A DNA stretch of 27,716 bases from Elysia marginata (GCA_019649035.1 BMAT01008732.1:563854-591569), one strand, 5' to 3'; positions 10,867 through 22,305 are shown, numbered from the stretch's first letter. Notes: generated by a model from the sequence alone, not told the origin. A program made the numbers and translations.

Positions 10867-12523
10867 CTGATGGAGACAGAAACAGCTATAGTTTAGATAC
10901 AAACAGATCTAAAACAAAAGTTTTAACATCAGATATGTACTTTAGAGTAAAATTATAGGAACTGCAAAAATATTTTGGTTTAGCTGGGGTAATTTAAATT
11001 ATAAAAAGAAAAAAAAATTTAGTTCAAAAGAATATATCTGGTTTATCCAACCTAGGTTCAAAGAGATTCCATTGTTTTATGTAAAATTTCTTCATAGCAG
11101 ATCTTCCGTTTTGAGGATTTATTTATAAAATAAATATTTACTGAAAATCATGAACATGACTTAGATATTTGGGGGGAGGGGGGGGGAGTTTGGTAAGGGT
11201 TGTCACATTGATGATTTTTTATGTATTTCATCTCACATAGATCCTATACCTAGCTAGAAATAATGTGAGGGGACAGTGTCATCCCTTTTTTATTTTTTGA
11301 AGTAGTGACCACCTGCAAGAATCTACAATACATTTTGTGTGTGTAGAGGAAGGGGGAGGGTGGAGGCCTGCAAGTTTCCCTTAGTAGAATGGTAGTTGTC
11401 GCCACAAGATTTCCAAATCTTGCTAAGATAAAGTAGAGACAACTGCGTGTGCAACCATCAAGGCCGCACAGTGAATGAAACCAACATAAATATTTGCCAG
11501 AAATCACACATGTATGGGGCAACGGGTTGTCTTTCCCTTAAGCGTTAAATTCTGTTGGTTTTTACCAAAGCACAGGAAATTTGTGTTGTTGTGCCACCTG
11601 ATAAATGAGAATACATGTACCGGCACTATTATTATCAGGGCATGCACACAAGGGCAATGGCTCGATTACCATACAGGGGTAATGACCGTTACTCTTACTC
11701 TTACAATGAGACAAATTTAGACCTGAATTTACCCCATTGCTGCTGAGTATAACTAGTCATAGGTATCTTGCATCTATAGACCAAATTTTACCAATGCTCT
11801 TCAAAGTTAATACACAGAAAAGAAAGCTAAAACCGACAGTTTACATTTATTCGGAAAAGGGGTTAAATTATACCATACGCATGATGGCACAGATTTTTAA
11901 CAATCCAAGAGTTCACTTGCTTTTTAACCGGCCCAAAACCGGCCAAAATTGGGCCTAGGGCCTCCTATTTTATCTCCGCCCAAACCAGTCTAATTTAGCA
12001 ACCCATACCTGGCGGTGATATTAATAGTGGAACAACCCGCTATATTTTTATATATGATTAGGAAAATCCTTCCGTTCTGCTCTTAATATAGATCCTAACA
12101 TCTTTCGGAGTTATTTTAGGATCTCCACAACTCGAACCCATGGGAGAGGGTAGTTTGTTGACAGGAATCTGAACCATAGAAACAAAATAGCTGCCATAGA
12201 ATGTAAATCAAAAGGGTTTTAAAAAAACCTGATCCACTGATATGACGGAAAGCAGACAGGGCACTCTTTAAGCCTCAATAAAATACAGAAAACTGGGAAA
12301 TTTCCAATAGATGAAATAAACAGAAACACAAAAAAAATTTTCCAACAGGTAATAAAAAAATAAACGAAAAAAAAAACGAAAATTTTCCAACTGATGAAAA
12401 AATGAGGAAAAAAAACGGACATATAACATCCCTGCTTTTTGTAAAAGTTTGAGACATTTGCTAAGATTTGTCATGAAGAACATAGTAAATCTAAAAAAAC
12501 TTATAGCAGAGAAAATTCCATAC
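10867..12523 (-). other. intron splitting the cysteine-rich domain
   Basis: This 1,657-bp intron interrupts the Ser codon of CDSL. It holds a G-rich run at 11171-11187, a short direct repeat of CCGGCC-type words around 11929-11945, and the A-rich tandem repeat listed separately. No coding exon is seen; open frames at 11250-11960 show no recognisable protein. Confidence 0.5.
12298..12418. repeat. A-rich diverged tandem repeat, about three units
   Basis: Three successive units begin with AATTTTCCAA or a close variant, continue YAGRTRAWRAA-like and end in A-rich tails with interspersed CG (at about 12298, 12339 and 12379, roughly 40 bp each). The A-rich plus strand makes long pyrimidine runs on the transcribed minus strand. 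Confidence 0.5.
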
Positions 12524-12647
12524 CTGTCACAGATGCAACCAAGTCGACAATACTCCTTATCACAAGTTGAGGTCAGAGATTTGCCAACTGGACTTGTGGA
12601 AGAAGCACTTAGAAGGCATATATGACATATACAACCGTAGCGACAAC
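12524..12647 (-). CDS. MGA: MGA-like gene, first half of the cysteine-rich MGA domain
   Basis: This 124-nt exon lies between an ACTCCAG acceptor and a GACAG|GTATGG donor, phase 1 in and phase 2 out. It encodes CRYGCICHICLLSASS, a short linker, then CDKEYCRLGCICD. The second cluster matches the start of the MGA-specific conserved domain (CRLGCVCSSL in the vertebrate protein as I recall it). The codon split by the donor becomes Ser after joining to the next exon, giving CRLGCICDSL. The first cluster, CRYGCIC, repeats the pattern of the second, CRLGCIC. The even Cys spacing suggests a small metal-binding fold like other Cys-rich nuclear modules, but that is inference. The exon is too short to show up in a long-ORF scan, so it was found by its cysteine pattern. 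Confidence 0.85.
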
Positions 12648-13319
12648 CTGGAGTTTCATTCCAGACAGAAGACAGGGAAAAAAAATGTATGAAATGGGAA
12701 TTAAAAAAAAAACATTTCTGATTTCATTAACATCTGAAAGCGCCTCTAAAATTGATTAACAAATTTATACTTGGTTTTTAATTTGAAAAAAAATTTTCTA
12801 CATTTTTGGCAAAAAAAACGCGGAAACTTCAGCCCAGTTCCGGTGTTTTGAACCTCACTGAACAAAATTTAACTTCAAATTATCCAAAATTCATGCATTA
12901 CATAGAAGGGATAGAGCAGGTCATTTCAATTTAGTTCAAAATAAACAAATGATTATATAATATATACAGGTCTTTGAATTATCCAGGTCCTGGTTATGTG
13001 GACTTGACTGTTTGTAGGCAAGATCAAAACACCAAAAAAGGTGAGAGAGACAGGACCATCAGAATAAGAAGGAAGAAAACTTTTATCACAGAAACAAAAT
13101 GGACATATAATTAATAAGCTTTTCCTAGCTTTTATTTTTGCTTTTTTTTTAACAACTTAAAAGACTTTGAACCTAGGCTTGGCCATAAAGTTCTCATAAG
13201 GATTCCATTCACTTAAAAAAAGCTTGTAATGCAATTAAGTTCTGTTTTACTATTCATATAAACAAAATCAGATGGTTAGATAACCCAGAAGTGATTTAAC
13301 AAAAACGCTTCAATAGTAC
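12648..13319 (-). other. intron before the cysteine-domain exon
   Basis: AT-rich. Around 12961-13015 there is a segment (ACAGGTCTTTGAATTATCCA and following) that may be a further solitary end of a TA-target DNA transposon, but no partner end was identified. Confidence 0.4.
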
Positions 13320-13926
13320 CTGGTTTTCCACAAGATTTGGTAGAGGCACTGTCTGCAATGGAAGGACTGGACACTACATCTCCCACTGTATCCACACCTT
13401 CCATAACCATGGCATCTTCTTTAGTGTCAGTAAGAGTCAAAGAAGTAGGGGGAGTGTTTGTAGCAGACGATGCCTGAAGTGGAGCAGGTGACGATGGAGC
13501 AGATGAGTTTACATTTGCCACCAAGGACAGGGATGATGACGGAGTTGCTACATTGCTGTCACTTCTGCTGAGGTAAGAGAGAACAGGGGATCCTCCTGCG
13601 GCAACCAAACTTGACCTGGGGGAGGTGGTGCTTTGAACTTTGGGGGGAGTCTCACAAATTTCCGTGTTGTGACTTGGAGACCTTAGGGCATTCTCTGCTC
13701 CATCAGTTAGCATCACAGGAGAAACATGGCTGTTTGCTGGGTGGGGGAAAATGGGTCGAAGGGCTGGCAGTTCATCGCACTTGAGCTTATGACGAGACTT
13801 TCGGTTATTCCTGCGAGAATGGCCGACACTGCTTCCATCAACATCATCATTCTTACGGCGACCACTTCTGGAGCCTCCCAAGTTGATCATTGCAGTTAGA
13901 GCAATTCTTACCATCCTCTCTGAGAG
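13320..13926 (-). CDS. MGA: MGA-like gene, Ser/Pro-rich exon before the cysteine module
   Basis: The exon runs from an ATTGCAG acceptor to a CCAG|GTACTA donor, enters in phase 0 and leaves in phase 1. It encodes about 202 residues starting LSERMVRIALTAMINLGG, followed by a basic stretch (SGRRKNDD, SRRNNRKSRHKLK) that could serve as a nuclear signal. The rest is a long Ser/Thr/Pro-rich linker. It ends with SCGKPG, which runs straight into the cysteine cluster of the next exon. The opening hydrophobic segment looks helical and may be conserved, but I cannot align it to a known domain. The phase agreement with both neighbours and the shared strand make membership of the same transcript very likely. 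Confidence 0.82.
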
Positions 13927-14663
13927 CTGCAATGGTTGGTTGGATTGATAGGTAAAAATTTTTGAAACAACAGAACAAGTGGTATGAATACCTTTCACTA
14001 CCTTGATAACATGTTAAACAGTTAATACAAAAAAATTCCTTGCCTGTAAATTATTGCAAACTCAATACACCTTTTCTAGCATTTTTTAAAATAGAATTAC
14101 CAAATAAAGTTCTCCAATCAAGCAATAATAGGGAATCTAAGTTAGATTCTAACCAAACTACATTTGAGTAAATTTGCTCTTGGCAGATAATTATTAAACA
14201 TTACATTTACACTTACAGTGAAAAGTTTTAATTAGTATCTCTTGAGAAGAAAAAATTCAAATCAAAAGGATTTGAATTATACTTTTTAATCAAAGAAAAT
14301 CAAATAAGGTTTTTTTAATCCTTTCTATAGCACCCTCTTGTCTCATCCCACCTTTGTGTACATAACAAAAACAACCGATTCTAATTTCTATGGGTCACAA
14401 ACACCCCTGTGTGGGTTTTACGATGTCAACTTTGTGTAGTGGTGTTTATCTTGAGCATTTCATGCTTCAGAGCGGTAATTACTGCTAGGATTTAGAAGCA
14501 AAACTCTATCATTTATGCCTTTATATAAACTTCGAGTTAAGAGAATTGAACCGTATGAACTTCAAGTTATGAGTTCAGCTCTAACAAAACTAAAGAGGAA
14601 AAAGAAACCTGAGTTGTGGAAAACTTTGAATTATATGAGAAATTCGGATTATCAGATTTTGTA
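13927..14663 (-). other. intron between the first giant exon and the next, proximal part
   Basis: No exon seen. The part up to 14520 is plain AT-rich DNA. The part from 14521 has short repeated words typical of decayed TA-target transposon ends. Confidence 0.4.
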
Positions 14664-14803
14664 CAGTGGAATCCGCTTAAGATAAACTAGGTTTTTGGTC
14701 CCTATCCTTTTTTTATTTTAAAATATTTCGCTTAATATAAACTTTGGATAAAATAAACTTTTTATTAAGGCCCATAGGGGTTTATCTTAAGAGGATTCCA
14801 CTG
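14664..14803. mobile_element. 140-bp Tc1/mariner-superfamily-like MITE
   Basis: Terminal inverted repeats of 24 bp (14664-14687 and 14780-14803) start CAGTGGAATCC and differ at one position. The element is flanked on both sides by TA (14662-14663 and 14804-14805), which fits a TA target-site duplication. The interior is AT-rich and non-coding, so it would depend on a transposase elsewhere. It sits in the intron at 13927-15001. Just beside it, 14521-14660, are GAATT/AAGTT-type words that may be an older related insertion. Confidence 0.8.
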
Positions 14804-15001
14804 TAACTGAATTTTAATACATGTATTATCTCAAGATGGTCTTTAAATTTACTGCCTTTAGTCTTCCAAATTAAATGTATTATTCGGAATCATTTATGAC
14901 GACATTTAATTTTTAAAAGCCACAGACAAGACGGTGACCAGTTCATTGTCATTGGTCTTTAAAAAAAATGTTAAGAGAGAATCTAACACAATGGAACTTA
15001 C

Positions 15002-18000
15002 TAGAGGATAGACCAGCTTGAGAGACTTTTTCTTCTTCTGAGAATCTAAATCATCTTTTGAAGGTGATGATACATCCACACCACTGCTGACTCTGCTTGG
15101 TGTATTAGAGCTATCAGTTGAGAGAGCATCAACAGCATTTGATGGATTTGTATCTGCTATATCCAGTGTGTTGCTTGAACCCTCATCACCTAGCATCATC
15201 TTCTGTTTCTCCTCCCGCCTGTGAGCTGCCTGGGAGAAAGCCTTGGGGCGGTTGCCCTTCAAGGACCATCCTCCAAGTTTGCGGTGGATCATACGATCTT
15301 CCCAGTCCATATTAAGCTCCTTGAAGAGCTGCTTGTGCTCCTTTTGATGGCTGAAGCCTGTTCGCCTTTTGGATCGTGGTAAAAAGATGGTATCCAAGCC
15401 AGTGCCCGGTTCAAGACCAAATTTATTCAGCTGGGGAGTAGATTGGTCACTTATAGCTTGCTCAGCTTCAGACTGAACCTGAGAATTAGATACTGTCTCT
15501 TCCATTAAACTAGCTGGAGAGATGTAGGAAGATTGCGTAGGGAGAGGTACAGACTTTGACAGCTTCCTATTCTGCAATTTCTCCTTTCTGGCAAGCCTCC
15601 ACTCCCGGGCCTTCTGCCTGTGAATTTGCAACTGTTGACGGGCTATGCCTGTTTTGCTTTTCCAGTTCTTTATCTTGGTGATGTCTGAACTTTTTTTAGA
15701 TCTAGCTCTTGATGCTGCTTCCCTTGTCATGTGCTCATCTACACTGCTAGGGGCTCCATTCAAAATGCTCTTCACTTCATTGCTGTAAAGACGTCTGTAC
15801 TTTTTCCAGCGCATGTGTTGACCTCTTAAATGCTTAAACTTAACAGCCTCCATTCCTGCTTTAAGTTGTTTTGCTTCTTCAAATGCTTTAGCTTGAGCAA
15901 TTCTGAGCATTGTGTCATCCTTGTCCCACTCTAGAGCTTTCTCTACTCTAGAATGTGCAGTGAGTTCCGCCTCACAAGAGAAAGACATGAACAAAAGGCC
16001 CTCAACTTCATCAAAATCAGGTTCGTATTTAAGGTACTCCAAATTGACCATCTCCTCTGCCCTCTCTTTGTCTGATCTCTCAGCCTGTCTAGCTGCTCGT
16101 TCCTCCTCATCCTTCTGGGCTCTCTCATCTAGGACCTGCATCTCTTTCCTTTTGTGAGGTGGAACAATTACTCTGTTAGAAGGAACGTTCAAGTATTTTT
16201 GGAGGTTGGGGCAGGTAAAGATATTTTTCTCAGAAGCTGATGATTCCTCCAGTTCTGACAACACAGTCAAAGGCTTAGGCTGCAAAATTATCCTTGGAGT
16301 TCTCCATGACTTTCTCACAGGCTTGCTTGCATAACTTGTACCAGGGACAGGGATTTTGCTGCCAAGTTTAGATTTACTCACTTGTAGATCTTTGAACTTG
16401 GAGTTTTCTAAGAAAGATTCTGAGGCTAAGACATTTTCACAAGAAGATTCCACTTTCAACTGAGGGCTGCTGTTCACACGTCGTAAGGATGTTGAATGAT
16501 GTTCATGCGGTGAACGGTCAGGAAATTCAAAAGTTTTTGACTTTTTGATTAAATGCTTTTCAGGTGATACCTTGTCAAGGTCTTGAACTTCAGGAGATTG
16601 CTCCATTACAAGTTCTTCTTTAATTTCTTTCATATGACAGTCCATGGAAACGTCCATACAAGCATCATTTACAGCTGATGTCATCGCATCTGGGTCAAGG
16701 TCACAAAGGCTGTTGTTGGTGCTCGATGAGCTGGTCATCTGAGGTGAAATTGCACCCTTTTCATGTGGTGGCTCTGGTTCTTCAATGTTATCAGCAGTAG
16801 GCATATCTCTACTACAGCCCTCAAACTTCATTTCTGTCAAAGCAACATTTGACTCACTTGGTTTTGCTTCCAGTTCAGATTCATCTATTTTCGCTGATGC
16901 ACAAGTTTTGCTCTCTTCTAACTCCTCTTTCAGACGAAGCTTTAAGGTGCTCCATCTAGCTGCCTCATCCACTTCAGAGCAGATTTTGAGCATGTGTTTT
17001 GGACAAGAACTTAGCATTTCTTCAACATCTACAGTTAATGTTTTGCCTTTCAGTCTTGTTGCCAGATTTGAGATAACACCATACAAGGGTGTCTCGGATA
17101 CTTTTTCATCCAATTCTGCTTTTGTGGCAGCCTTAAGCTTTTCCTCTATCCCTTTGTCCAACAGGACCTTTTCCAAGCTTTCTTGGCTACAAATTTCCCC
17201 CTCATCAAATGATGGCAAATCTTGTTTTACTTTGTCCAAGGGTCTTGATTCTTCATATTTGTCATCCAAAAATGACTCCTCTACATCAATATCCAGGAGT
17301 TTCAGCACAGTTTCATCCAACCTTTTTAGCTTTGATGAAATGTCAATTTTTAAATTCTTTTTTTTAGTTTTTCCTGTTATAGTCTGTTTCATATTCTCTT
17401 TTTCGTTATCATTGCAGCTTTCTGTTTCCGCTGAAGGCTTTGTTCCTATGAGATCTGATGAAGGTGCATCGCCCTTTTCAGACAAGACTTTACAATAAGC
17501 ATTAGTTGCACTATCTTCAGTGCATGTATAATGCTCTTCATTGTTTTCACCTGAGCTTTTCGTTACGAAGGAATGTTGCTTGCTATGAATTTTCTCTTGT
17601 ACAGTTGATGTTGATGGAATATTTTGTTGAGTTTCATTGCTAGTTTCAGAGCTTGAACCTACAACTGAGGGCTTGCTCTTTTCATATGTATCAGCCACTT
17701 CTGAGCCCCCAACCAACATGGCACACAGAAGCGAAGACTGTGGTGACTCTTTACTTGTTACCTTTGATATATTAGAGGATGTAGCTTCAGCCGTTTCTAT
17801 AGCAGGAATTGTGTTTATCACAGTTTTTATTTGACTATCTTGGACAGGTAAATAGTCAGGAGGTGATGCTGGTGTGTGTGGCACAGCTTCTATACCTCCA
17901 TACATCGACTGCACAACTTTTGGAGATTTTTTTATCTCCTGTGCCTCTGCATTCAACCTTGTCCCATCATTATGAATTGTTTTGAGGTCTGTAACATTTG

Positions 18001-20439
18001 AGACATCAGATACGCCAGGACTTTCTTTCTCTGAACTTTGAGTGTCTCTATTTTTCAACTGTTTTTCTGCAGTCTGTGATGCAGGTTCATTATAATAATC
18101 ACAGACCAGTTCTTTGCTAATGGAATGTTTGGTGATGTTATCATTTGAGATTGCCTGATTTAAAAGCTCTGATTGGCTGTGAGCCAAAGCTTGGGTAAAG
18201 CTGGCCTTACTTGCATCGATGGTAGAGCTATTGAGAGAGTATGTTGAGTTTTTTGTCTCCATGGAGTCAGAGGATGACAAATTTACTTTTGGGGATTGAT
18301 GGCTAAAAACTGGCTTTGCACTGCTCAGTGAAAGAGAGATTGGCACAATGGCAGTAGATTGGGAACTGCATGATACAATGGTATGAGATGATGATGACGA
18401 ACTCACTGCAGATACACATGTAGAATGGGTGATAGTTGAAGTAAAAACAGAGCTAACTACAGATATTATTGATGCTGAATGTCCTGAAGATGATGAGGTG
18501 AGAATATTTCTTGCTGGCTGCAGTAAGCCTATGTTTGAGGAAGCCCCAGTGTCTTTTTGCGTGGAAACCCCCATGCTAATCTTTGCCTGATTAAAAAGAC
18601 CAGATGAGGGAGACATTGTCACAGGAGCAGTGATTGAGCAATGGCTCTTTGAAACATCCATACTTTCACTCACAAATGTCTGAGTTTCATCTGAGTCTTT
18701 AGAAAAGGCTTGCACTTTATTTTCTAGGCCTTCATTTGGTGTTATAAAAACACCACTCATAATGTCCCTGCAGATGGAGGTTAGAACTTCGTCTCCTATT
18801 TTCATTTTCTCTCTTTGTTTTTTCTTCCTCTCTCCACTTGCAGTTCTGACCAGTGATTTGCTTTTGGATTTCTTACTGGGAGACTTCTGAACACTTTCCT
18901 CCTGTTTTCTGCAATCTTCTGTCTTGGAGATTGAAGCCTTATCAGGTGAAAGAGAAATTTTGGTGCTTATAGGATCTAAGACTGTTTGGACCTCATGCTG
19001 TGTGTCTGATTGAAGTGGTAATGCTGAAGCTATGGTTCTATCTTCAATTGTGTCTTTACAGTCATCTTTTACATTGTATATTTTATCAGGAAGAGCAGCG
19101 GAATCATCAGGAATGCACTTATCAAAACCACTGTTTTCTCTGGGATCATTTGTTTCATTGCCTACTTTGTTTACAGAGTCTAATGGTTCTATTACACTGT
19201 GATCACCACCAGAGGAAACTTTATCTTGCTTTTTCTTACTTGACTGCTTTTTAGTTTCCCAACTTAACTTTTCTTCTACATCTTTACAAGAGCTCTTACA
19301 ATCTCCATCAGCCTCGAACTTTGCCTGTTTTTTTGCTTGGTTAACATTGCATTCAGAGTCAACGTTTTCAGCTTGCAGATTGTCTTCAGCTTTTAATCCA
19401 TCAATGTCCTCCCCCGCAGAGCTGTTTTCTTTACAAATCATGACAGGCAGTTTGTTTTTTACCTTTTGAGAACGTATTTTACGCACTCCATCTTCTTTCT
19501 CTTCATTATCTGATGCTGAGAATGAAACACCAAGGGGTTTATCATTGCAGTTACCCTTTTTTCTAGCAGGAACATTACTAAACCCTTTGGTAACCAATGG
19601 ATTGGGACTAACAGCATGTGGAGGTTTGAAAGAATCCTGATCCTCAGGAGACAATTTTGCTGGAGCAGCATCACCATCAGACTTCTCAGCAATGTAGGAG
19701 GTTTCTCGCGTTGAGCTACTCCATCGACGCACTGAGAAAATAGGCAGCGCAATCATGTCTTCACTCAAACGGCGTGGAGATCGAACCCTCTTTCCCAATT
19801 CCACCCCTATATTATCTGTGAAAATGTTGATTTTCGGCCTTTCTTCTAACTGCGCCTTCTTTTTAGTCTTTTTCTTCTTTGTGACAGAACGCTGCTGGAA
19901 CTCAACAGAGTCAGTAGAGTTTGAGGGTGATTGACGTCGTGGTGACCGCCGCTCTGGGCTTGGGTTTTGAGACCCAGGACTGTGTTCCTTTGAGGAGCTT
20001 GGTGACCGCTGCCTTGACTTCCTTCTCTTCTCTTCCCTAACCATTTCAGATGCAGCTTTCAAGGACATAAGAGACGCTTTCACACTCTCCTGGAACCCTC
20101 TCTTTGACTTCTGTTTTTCCTGACCCAAACTCTCAGGGCTCTCATTCCTGCTCCCTGAGAAAGATATCCTAGCATGGGTTGAAACAGTGCAAGAGTCTAA
20201 GACATGTGAAAGCGCCTGAGGAGTTTCCTCCGTGCCTTGACTTTTTCCACTGTCACCTCCTGAACTGTTAGATGGGCTGGAGTAGATATCTGGGATGCAC
20301 AGTACTGCCTTTGGCATGTTTCCTTTAGTTAGAGGTCCTGCTGTTGATGCTGCCCTCGATTCTGATTCCCTGCGTGACACTGTGGCTTGACCAGTTCTTT
20401 TGTTGGCACGAACACTGTCATTTGATTTTGAAAATTCTG
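15002..20439 (-). CDS. MGA: MGA-like gene, giant 5' exon in window (first readable exon)
   Basis: This is a single open exon of about 1,812 codons. It is bounded by an acceptor (pyrimidine tract then TTTCCAG, with a second AG three bases on) and a CTA|GTAAGT donor. Most of it is Ser/Lys/Glu-rich, low-complexity and probably disordered, with basic patches near the N-end (KKKKTKKK). Two segments are conserved. PDFDEVEGLLFMSF lies at about residues 1473-1486 of the exon (plus-strand 15980-16021) and matches the PDLEDVDGVLFVSF segment I remember in vertebrate MGA. DITKIKNWKSK lies at about residue 1585 (plus 15650-15685) and matches DFTKIKGWRGK. Between and after them is a charged, helical, probably coiled-coil stretch rich in Arg, Lys and Glu. 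MGA is a nuclear DNA-binding scaffold of PRC1.6 that pairs with MAX. The upstream junction is phase 1, so at least one more coding exon is expected. The ORF also runs on in frame to an ATG at 20509, but that part overlaps the acceptor tract. Later in-frame Mets, such as MPKAVLCIPD, could serve as alternative starts. Confidence 0.85.
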
Positions 20440-20566
20440 CTGGAAATAAAAAGAAAGAGAAAGATGTAGACCCTATAAGTAGATCCAACAGCTTCATTTG
20501 GATTTTCAAACATTGAAGATTTAAGATTTTGGTTAGTTTCTTAAAGTCTTATGTAAACCTGAGTCT

Positions 20567-20662
20567 GTATGTATTGTTTGATCAGTGATAATTTTTATGT
20601 TCATCTCCATTCATCTTTTCAATGACTACAGTAGGCTTTTTAGAACATGTACAAAAAAGTCG
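20567..20662 (-). repeat. block A of the tRNA-related repeat family, minus-oriented copy
   Basis: The reverse complement of this segment matches 21308-21400 with few changes. Shared words include CATGTTCTAAAAAGCCTACT, GTAGTCATTGAAAAGATGAA and GAGATGAACATAAAAATTAT. It lies only about 130 bp upstream of the first large MGA-like exon. Confidence 0.8.
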
Positions 20663-20827
20663 TAACACAACAGTTTTTAAATAGCATTTTTTGAAATACG
20701 TTTTTTTTTTTTTACTCAAACAGCATTTCATGATAAAGTTTGTGAAACAGAAGAAAGGTTGAGAGACATGATCAAGCCAGAGATTCTGTCAGATATGCTA
20801 TGGAAGACTCGTATACATGTGCTTTTG

Positions 20828-21039
20828 ATTGAAATATTGTAAAGGTATGAAATTAGCAGTGGAGAGAAGTAGGCTTTTTAGTGGAAATGCCCGAAATGTC
20901 TGCCCCTAGTATGATTCGAACCTTCGACTTATAGATGCTTCGGCACCCACCGCCTTGCCACTTAGAGAAACATAGCTTAAACCATGTCGCCACTACGCTC
21001 CTTAAAAAAGGAGTTTCACGGCAAACGTCCTTGTCTAGC
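20828..21039 (-). repeat. block B (tRNA-like part), minus-oriented copy
   Basis: The reverse complement matches 21401-21610 closely. It contains a B-box GGTTCGAATC (20913-20922 on the plus strand as GATTCGAACC), an A-box-like GTGGCAAGGCGG and the conserved hairpin CTCCTT...AAGGAG. See the plus copy for details. Confidence 0.8.
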
Positions 21040-21203
21040 CTCTCTAAGCGACTCGCTTACTTGAACGGGAAGATTCAAATCGCACCAAAGGCAACCATTT
21101 AAATCCGGAAGCACAACAACACTTAGCCATAAACAACAAACACAGAGAACAAACGATAACATTTAAGGTATGCCTCATATGAATTATAGATCTAGAGAAA
21201 ATC

Positions 21204-21610
21204 ATACCTTACAAATTTTGATAACGATATTATGCCCCTATGGTAAAAATGTACCTGACACGCAGGATGTATCCTTTAAATTTGTACTTAATTTTATACA
21301 TATCAATCGCACTTTTTTGCACATGTTCTAAAAAGCCTACTGTAGTCATTGAAAAGATGAAAGGAGATGAACATAAAAATTATTACTGATCAAACTATAC
21401 ATCTAGGCAAGGACCTTTGCCGTGAAACTCCTTTTTTTAAGGAGCGTAGTGGCCACATGCTTTAAGCTATGTTTCTCTAAGTGGCAAGGCGGTGGGTGCC
21501 GAAGCATCTATAAGTCGAAGGTTCGAATCATACTAGGGGCAGACATTTCGGGCATTTCCACTAAAAAGCCTACTTCTCTCCACTCCTAATTTCATACCTT
21601 TGCAATATTT
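21204..21610 (+). repeat. plus-oriented composite copy C-A-B of a tRNA-derived (SINE-like) repeat
   Basis: Three blocks are contiguous here: C (21204-21318), A (21308-21400) and B (21401-21610). Block B carries an A-box-like GTGGCAAGGCGG at 21481-21492 and a perfect Pol III B-box GGTTCGAATC at 21520-21529, spaced as in a tRNA gene. The flanks GTTTCTC and TAGGGGC could pair as an acceptor stem, with wobbles, and a short anticodon-arm-like helix is visible. The D-arm looks shortened, so this is not a functional tRNA. GTGGC...AAGGCG is reminiscent of tRNA-Ser/Leu, but identity is uncertain. A hairpin CTCCTT...AAGGAG (21428-21444) precedes the tRNA-like part. Confidence 0.7.
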
Positions 21611-22201
21611 CCATCATTTGATTGCGCAGTGGCTGCCTCCATTCTTTATTTACATGTGCCTTTGCCTGTTTTAAAGTTTTACAACAGTTAACATTCAAAA
21701 GAATATTCTTGTTTCTAACTAAATTTTTTAAAATCAATTGCTAAACATGAAAGCTAAAAAGACATGAAGCCTATCAAAACATTAAGGGTAAACACAGAAA
21801 ATATTTGAAACATTTAAATTGTGGAAGTCTAAGAATGTCAAAGCCATTGTTTTAAGAGATACGGTCAAAATGCCAGAACTTTCTTCATTATACATGTATC
21901 TTTTCCTCCGTTTAGATTTAAACACACCTGTGTGGTTTAGAATGTAAACTACTACATGTACAGGCTGTGGATTTTCAACTCAAGCCGCCACCAAGCTTCA
22001 TGTGGCTCTTTATTTTTACTCTACCTCCGTTCTTAGATATGCTTCTTCAAGTTGAAATAATTTGCATATTTTACATTACAAAGTGAAATTCAAAAACTGA
22101 TTGGGTGAGATTTAAAAAAAAACAACAACGGGAGGCATCAGGTTCTTTTAATTCCTTAAGGCCCAACAACTGAGAAAAATACCTATTTGGCTGAATGCAT
22201 G

Positions 22202-22228
22202 CCCCCCCCCCCACACACACACACACAC
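22202..22228. repeat. compound microsatellite C(11)-(AC)n
   Basis: A run of eleven C is followed by about eight AC units. It is a simple repeat with no sign of function. Confidence 0.9.
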
Positions 22229-22305
22229 CAACACCAAGATACATACACAAAGCAAACTTTTTAAAATTGACAGTGATATTGCGATAGTATACAATTTTTA
22301 CAATT

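Noticed and set aside
12219..12483. Several overlapping Phe-rich minus-strand frames
   Set aside because: They are translations of the A-rich tandem repeat on the opposite strand and not genes.
16785..17498. 237-codon plus-strand open frame
   Set aside because: It is antisense to the large MGA-like exon and follows from its Ser/Leu-rich codon composition; there is no promoter or recognisable protein.
20877..21530. Possible functional tRNA genes at the two GGTTCGAATC sites
   Set aside because: The D-arm is shortened, the T-stem pairs poorly and no normal seven-base anticodon loop can be drawn. Both sites lie inside longer repeat copies, so they are tRNA-derived repeats.
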